A DNA stretch of 6,497 bases, taken from contig JAUWSD010000071.1 in NCBI GenBank assembly GCA_030610225.1, positions 1 through 6,497 of the forward strand, written 5' to 3'. This DNA comes from Chloroflexota bacterium (GTDB lineage: Bacteria; Chloroflexota; Anaerolineae; Anaerolineales; UBA11579). Every line of letters starts with the position of its first letter. The first letter of the stretch is position 1. The notes below the pieces were generated by a model that worked only from the letters and a program-made list of their open reading frames with translations, did no database searches and had not been told where the DNA came from. This document shows positions 4,663 to 6,497 of this stretch, piece by piece. A program made the position numbers and the translations under genes.

Positions 4663-6456
4663 ATGACAGAAAACAAACCCGAACACATACTAGTTGCAGT
4701 AGCCTGGCCATATGCCAGCGCTGAGATACATGTAGGCAACATCACCGGCTCGTATTTACCAGCCGACATTTTCGCGCGCTTTCACAGGCTCAATGGTAAT
4801 AAGGTCCTGATGGTCTCAGGTTCTGATTCGCACGGCACCCCCATCACTATTAAATCAGACCAAGAGGGTATCACCCCGGAAGAACTCTATAAACGTTTCC
4901 ATAAAGGATTTTTGGATCTGTTCAACAAACTTGGGATCAGCTACGACCTATTCACCAGCACCCATACCAAAAACCACACCGATGTTTCTCAAACATTATT
5001 CCTGGCCTTGAAAGAAAATGGTTATCTCTATTCGGAAAAACAGAAACAATTCTATTCTGAAGAAGAGAAACGCTTCCTTCCAGACAGGTATATTGAAGGC
5101 ACATGCTATATTTGTGGTTTTGAGAGTGCCCGTGGAGACCAATGTGACAACTGCGGCAGTTTACTGGAAGCAAATGAACTGATCAACCCACGCACAAAGA
5201 CTGGCGGCTCAACCCCGATCCTTAAAGAGACTGAGCATTTTTTCCTTGATCTTGGAAAATTGGAACCGGATGTGGTCGAGTTTTTGGAAGCCAGGCAGGA
5301 ATATCTGCGCAGCAATGTTACCAGGCAGTCGCTTGGACAAATAAAAGCCAATCCGCTGCACGGCCGCCCGATAACCCGTGACCTGGACTGGGGCGTTCCT
5401 GTTCCGGTTGAAGGCTGGGAAGGAAAATGTCTGTATGTCTGGTTTGAGGCAGTCATCGGCTATATTTCCGCAGCGATAGAATGGTCCGCGATCAATGGAA
5501 CACCAGATGCGTGGAAAGACTGGTGGTACAACCCAGAAGCAAAGGCATATTATTTCATTGGTAAAGACAATATACCTTTTCATGCAGTCATCTGGCCAGC
5601 CCAATTAAAAGGCGCCGGTGAGTGGTTTGGAAAATTATTTGAAGAAGAAGAGAACAAATTCCTCACCCTGCCCTATGATGTGCCTGCCAATGAATTCATG
5701 AACATGGAAGACAAGAAGATCTCCGGCAGCCAGAATTGGGGAGTCTGGGGGCTTGATTTCCTTTCAAGATACGATCCCGATTCGCTCAGGTTCTATCTCA
5801 CCATCAACATGCCTGAGACCCGCGACAGCAACTGGGATTGGGACGATTTCGTTGCCAGGAATAACAATCAACTGGTAGCTGCCTGGGGAAACCTTGCCAA
5901 CCGTGTGCTTTCATTTGCACATAAGAATTGGGATGGACTTGTCCCGGTTCCAGGCGACCTCACTGAACTGGACAAAGGAATACTATCAACGGTAGAAGCC
6001 GGATTTGATTCTGTCGGAAGTTTGATAAAGGATGTAAAACTCCGTGCAGCACTGACCGAAGCGATCAGGATCACCTCTGAAGTCAATAAATACCTTGACA
6101 CAACAGCCCCCTGGAGCGCCATCAAAGAAAACAAAGAAACAGCTGGCACGATCCTTTATACCGCTATGCAGTGCATCGATTATCTCAAGTTGATGTTCGC
6201 CCCCTTCCTTCCGCAGTCATCCAGTAAACTGCACGAATACCTTGGGTATGATTATCCCCTCTTTGGAGATCTGGCTCAGAAAGAAATAAAAGACGAGTTG
6301 AGCGACCATGTCGTTCAGCAGTATCAACCCACTGAGCTTGGAAACATTTGGAAAGTGGCAAAGTTGGAGCCTGGCAAAGAATTCAGCAAGCCCAGCCCCC
6401 TGTTCACAAAATATGACCCCAAGATCGCAGACGAAGAACGGGAACGACTGGCGTAA
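4663..6456 (+). CDS. metG: Methionyl-tRNA synthetase
   Basis: This 597-residue class I synthetase charges tRNA-Met with methionine using ATP, in the cytoplasm, for both initiation and elongation. Hallmarks are AVAWPYASAEIHVGN with the HIGH-equivalent HVGN (residues 23-26), the GSDSHGTPI substrate segment, a connective-peptide knuckle with four cysteines (C148, C151, C161, C164) expected to bind one zinc, YVWFEAVIGYISA, FIGKDNIPFHAVIWPA, and the KMSKS-equivalent KISGS (352-356), followed by WDWDDFVARNNNQLVAAWGN leading into the helical anticodon-binding domain (about 400-560). The second lysine of KMSKS is replaced by glycine; KISxS-type loops are known in some bacterial MetRS groups, so the enzyme is probably active. 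There is no C-terminal EMAPII/Trbp111 tRNA-binding domain, and the chain ends soon after the anticodon domain. Expression is probably controlled by the upstream Met-codon leader and terminator. Confidence 0.97.
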   Translation: MTENKPEHILVAVAWPYASAEIHVGNITGSYLPADIFARFHRLNGNKVLMVSGSDSHGTPITIKSDQEGITPEELYKRFHKGFLDLFNKLGISYDLFTSTHTKNHTDVSQTLFLALKENGYLYSEKQKQFYSEEEKRFLPDRYIEGTCYICGFESARGDQCDNCGSLLEANELINPRTKTGGSTPILKETEHFFLDLGKLEPDVVEFLEARQEYLRSNVTRQSLGQIKANPLHGRPITRDLDWGVPVPVEGWEGKCLYVWFEAVIGYISAAIEWSAINGTPDAWKDWWYNPEAKAYYFIGKDNIPFHAVIWPAQLKGAGEWFGKLFEEEENKFLTLPYDVPANEFMNMEDKKISGSQNWGVWGLDFLSRYDPDSLRFYLTINMPETRDSNWDWDDFVARNNNQLVAAWGNLANRVLSFAHKNWDGLVPVPGDLTELDKGILSTVEAGFDSVGSLIKDVKLRAALTEAIRITSEVNKYLDTTAPWSAIKENKETAGTILYTAMQCIDYLKLMFAPFLPQSSSKLHEYLGYDYPLFGDLAQKEIKDELSDHVVQQYQPTELGNIWKVAKLEPGKEFSKPSPLFTKYDPKIADEERERLA

Positions 6457-6497
6457 AGATAGATAAAGAATAAGCGGATATTTATATGATGGAATCA
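6457..6497. other. Short trailing region after metG
   Basis: No hairpin terminator is visible in these 41 bp. ATG codons at 6486 and 6489 could open a following gene, but there is no clear SD and only four codons are in view, so no gene is called. Confidence 0.4.

Noticed and set aside
4437..4769. Minus-strand ORF of 110 codons across the metG leader
   Set aside because: It is antisense to the leader, terminator and metG start. Its histidine run is merely the complement of the ATG repeats.
6486..6497. Start of another gene after metG
   Set aside because: Only four codons are visible and no convincing SD precedes them. It cannot be supported from this window.

Overview
The window is an ordinary bacterial housekeeping region carrying one notable regulatory element. 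It encodes the start of an RdgB/HAM1 nucleotide pyrophosphatase, a DUF177/YceD protein, a primary-type sigma-70 factor, an NfuA-type Fe-S carrier, a GT39-like membrane glycosyltransferase and methionyl-tRNA synthetase (MetRS). No phage, transposon, CRISPR or tRNA/rRNA gene is visible. Protein style, moderate G+C, E. coli-like -35/-10 boxes and two apparently leaderless starts would fit Chloroflexota (Anaerolineae-like). That placement is an inference from general resemblance and was not tested.

Layout: rdgB (1-337, minus, cut by the window edge) diverges from a DUF177-rpoD pair (567-2229, plus) across a 229-bp AT-rich gap. This gap holds a consensus promoter (TTGACA-18-TATAAT) for the pair. 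rpoD converges on nfuA (2275-2883, minus), and the two share a symmetrical terminator hairpin at 2235-2258. nfuA diverges from a GT39-like gene (2998-4455, plus). metG (4663-6456, plus) follows after 207 bp, and the last 41 bp hold no gene that can be supported.

The stretch from 4456 to 4662 looks like a complete amino-acid attenuator for metG. It contains a promoter, a short ORF (4500-4616) with four consecutive Met codons and a fifth one three codons earlier, alternative RNA hairpins, and a strong intrinsic terminator that ends 13 nt before the metG ATG. The Met codons lie upstream of a hairpin whose disruption would free a GGGTAG segment to pair with the 5' arm of the terminator. The simplest reading is that scarce charged tRNA-Met stalls the leader ribosome, the terminator does not form, and metG is transcribed. 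All elements are visible in the sequence. The mechanism is inferred by analogy with trp/his/leu attenuation. The leader ORF has no Shine-Dalgarno sequence, but its ATG falls where transcription should begin, so it may be translated from a leaderless RNA.

Several starts were placed by their ribosome binding sites rather than at the most upstream possible codon: rpoD at 1114, nfuA at 2883, the glycosyltransferase at 2998 and metG at 4663.
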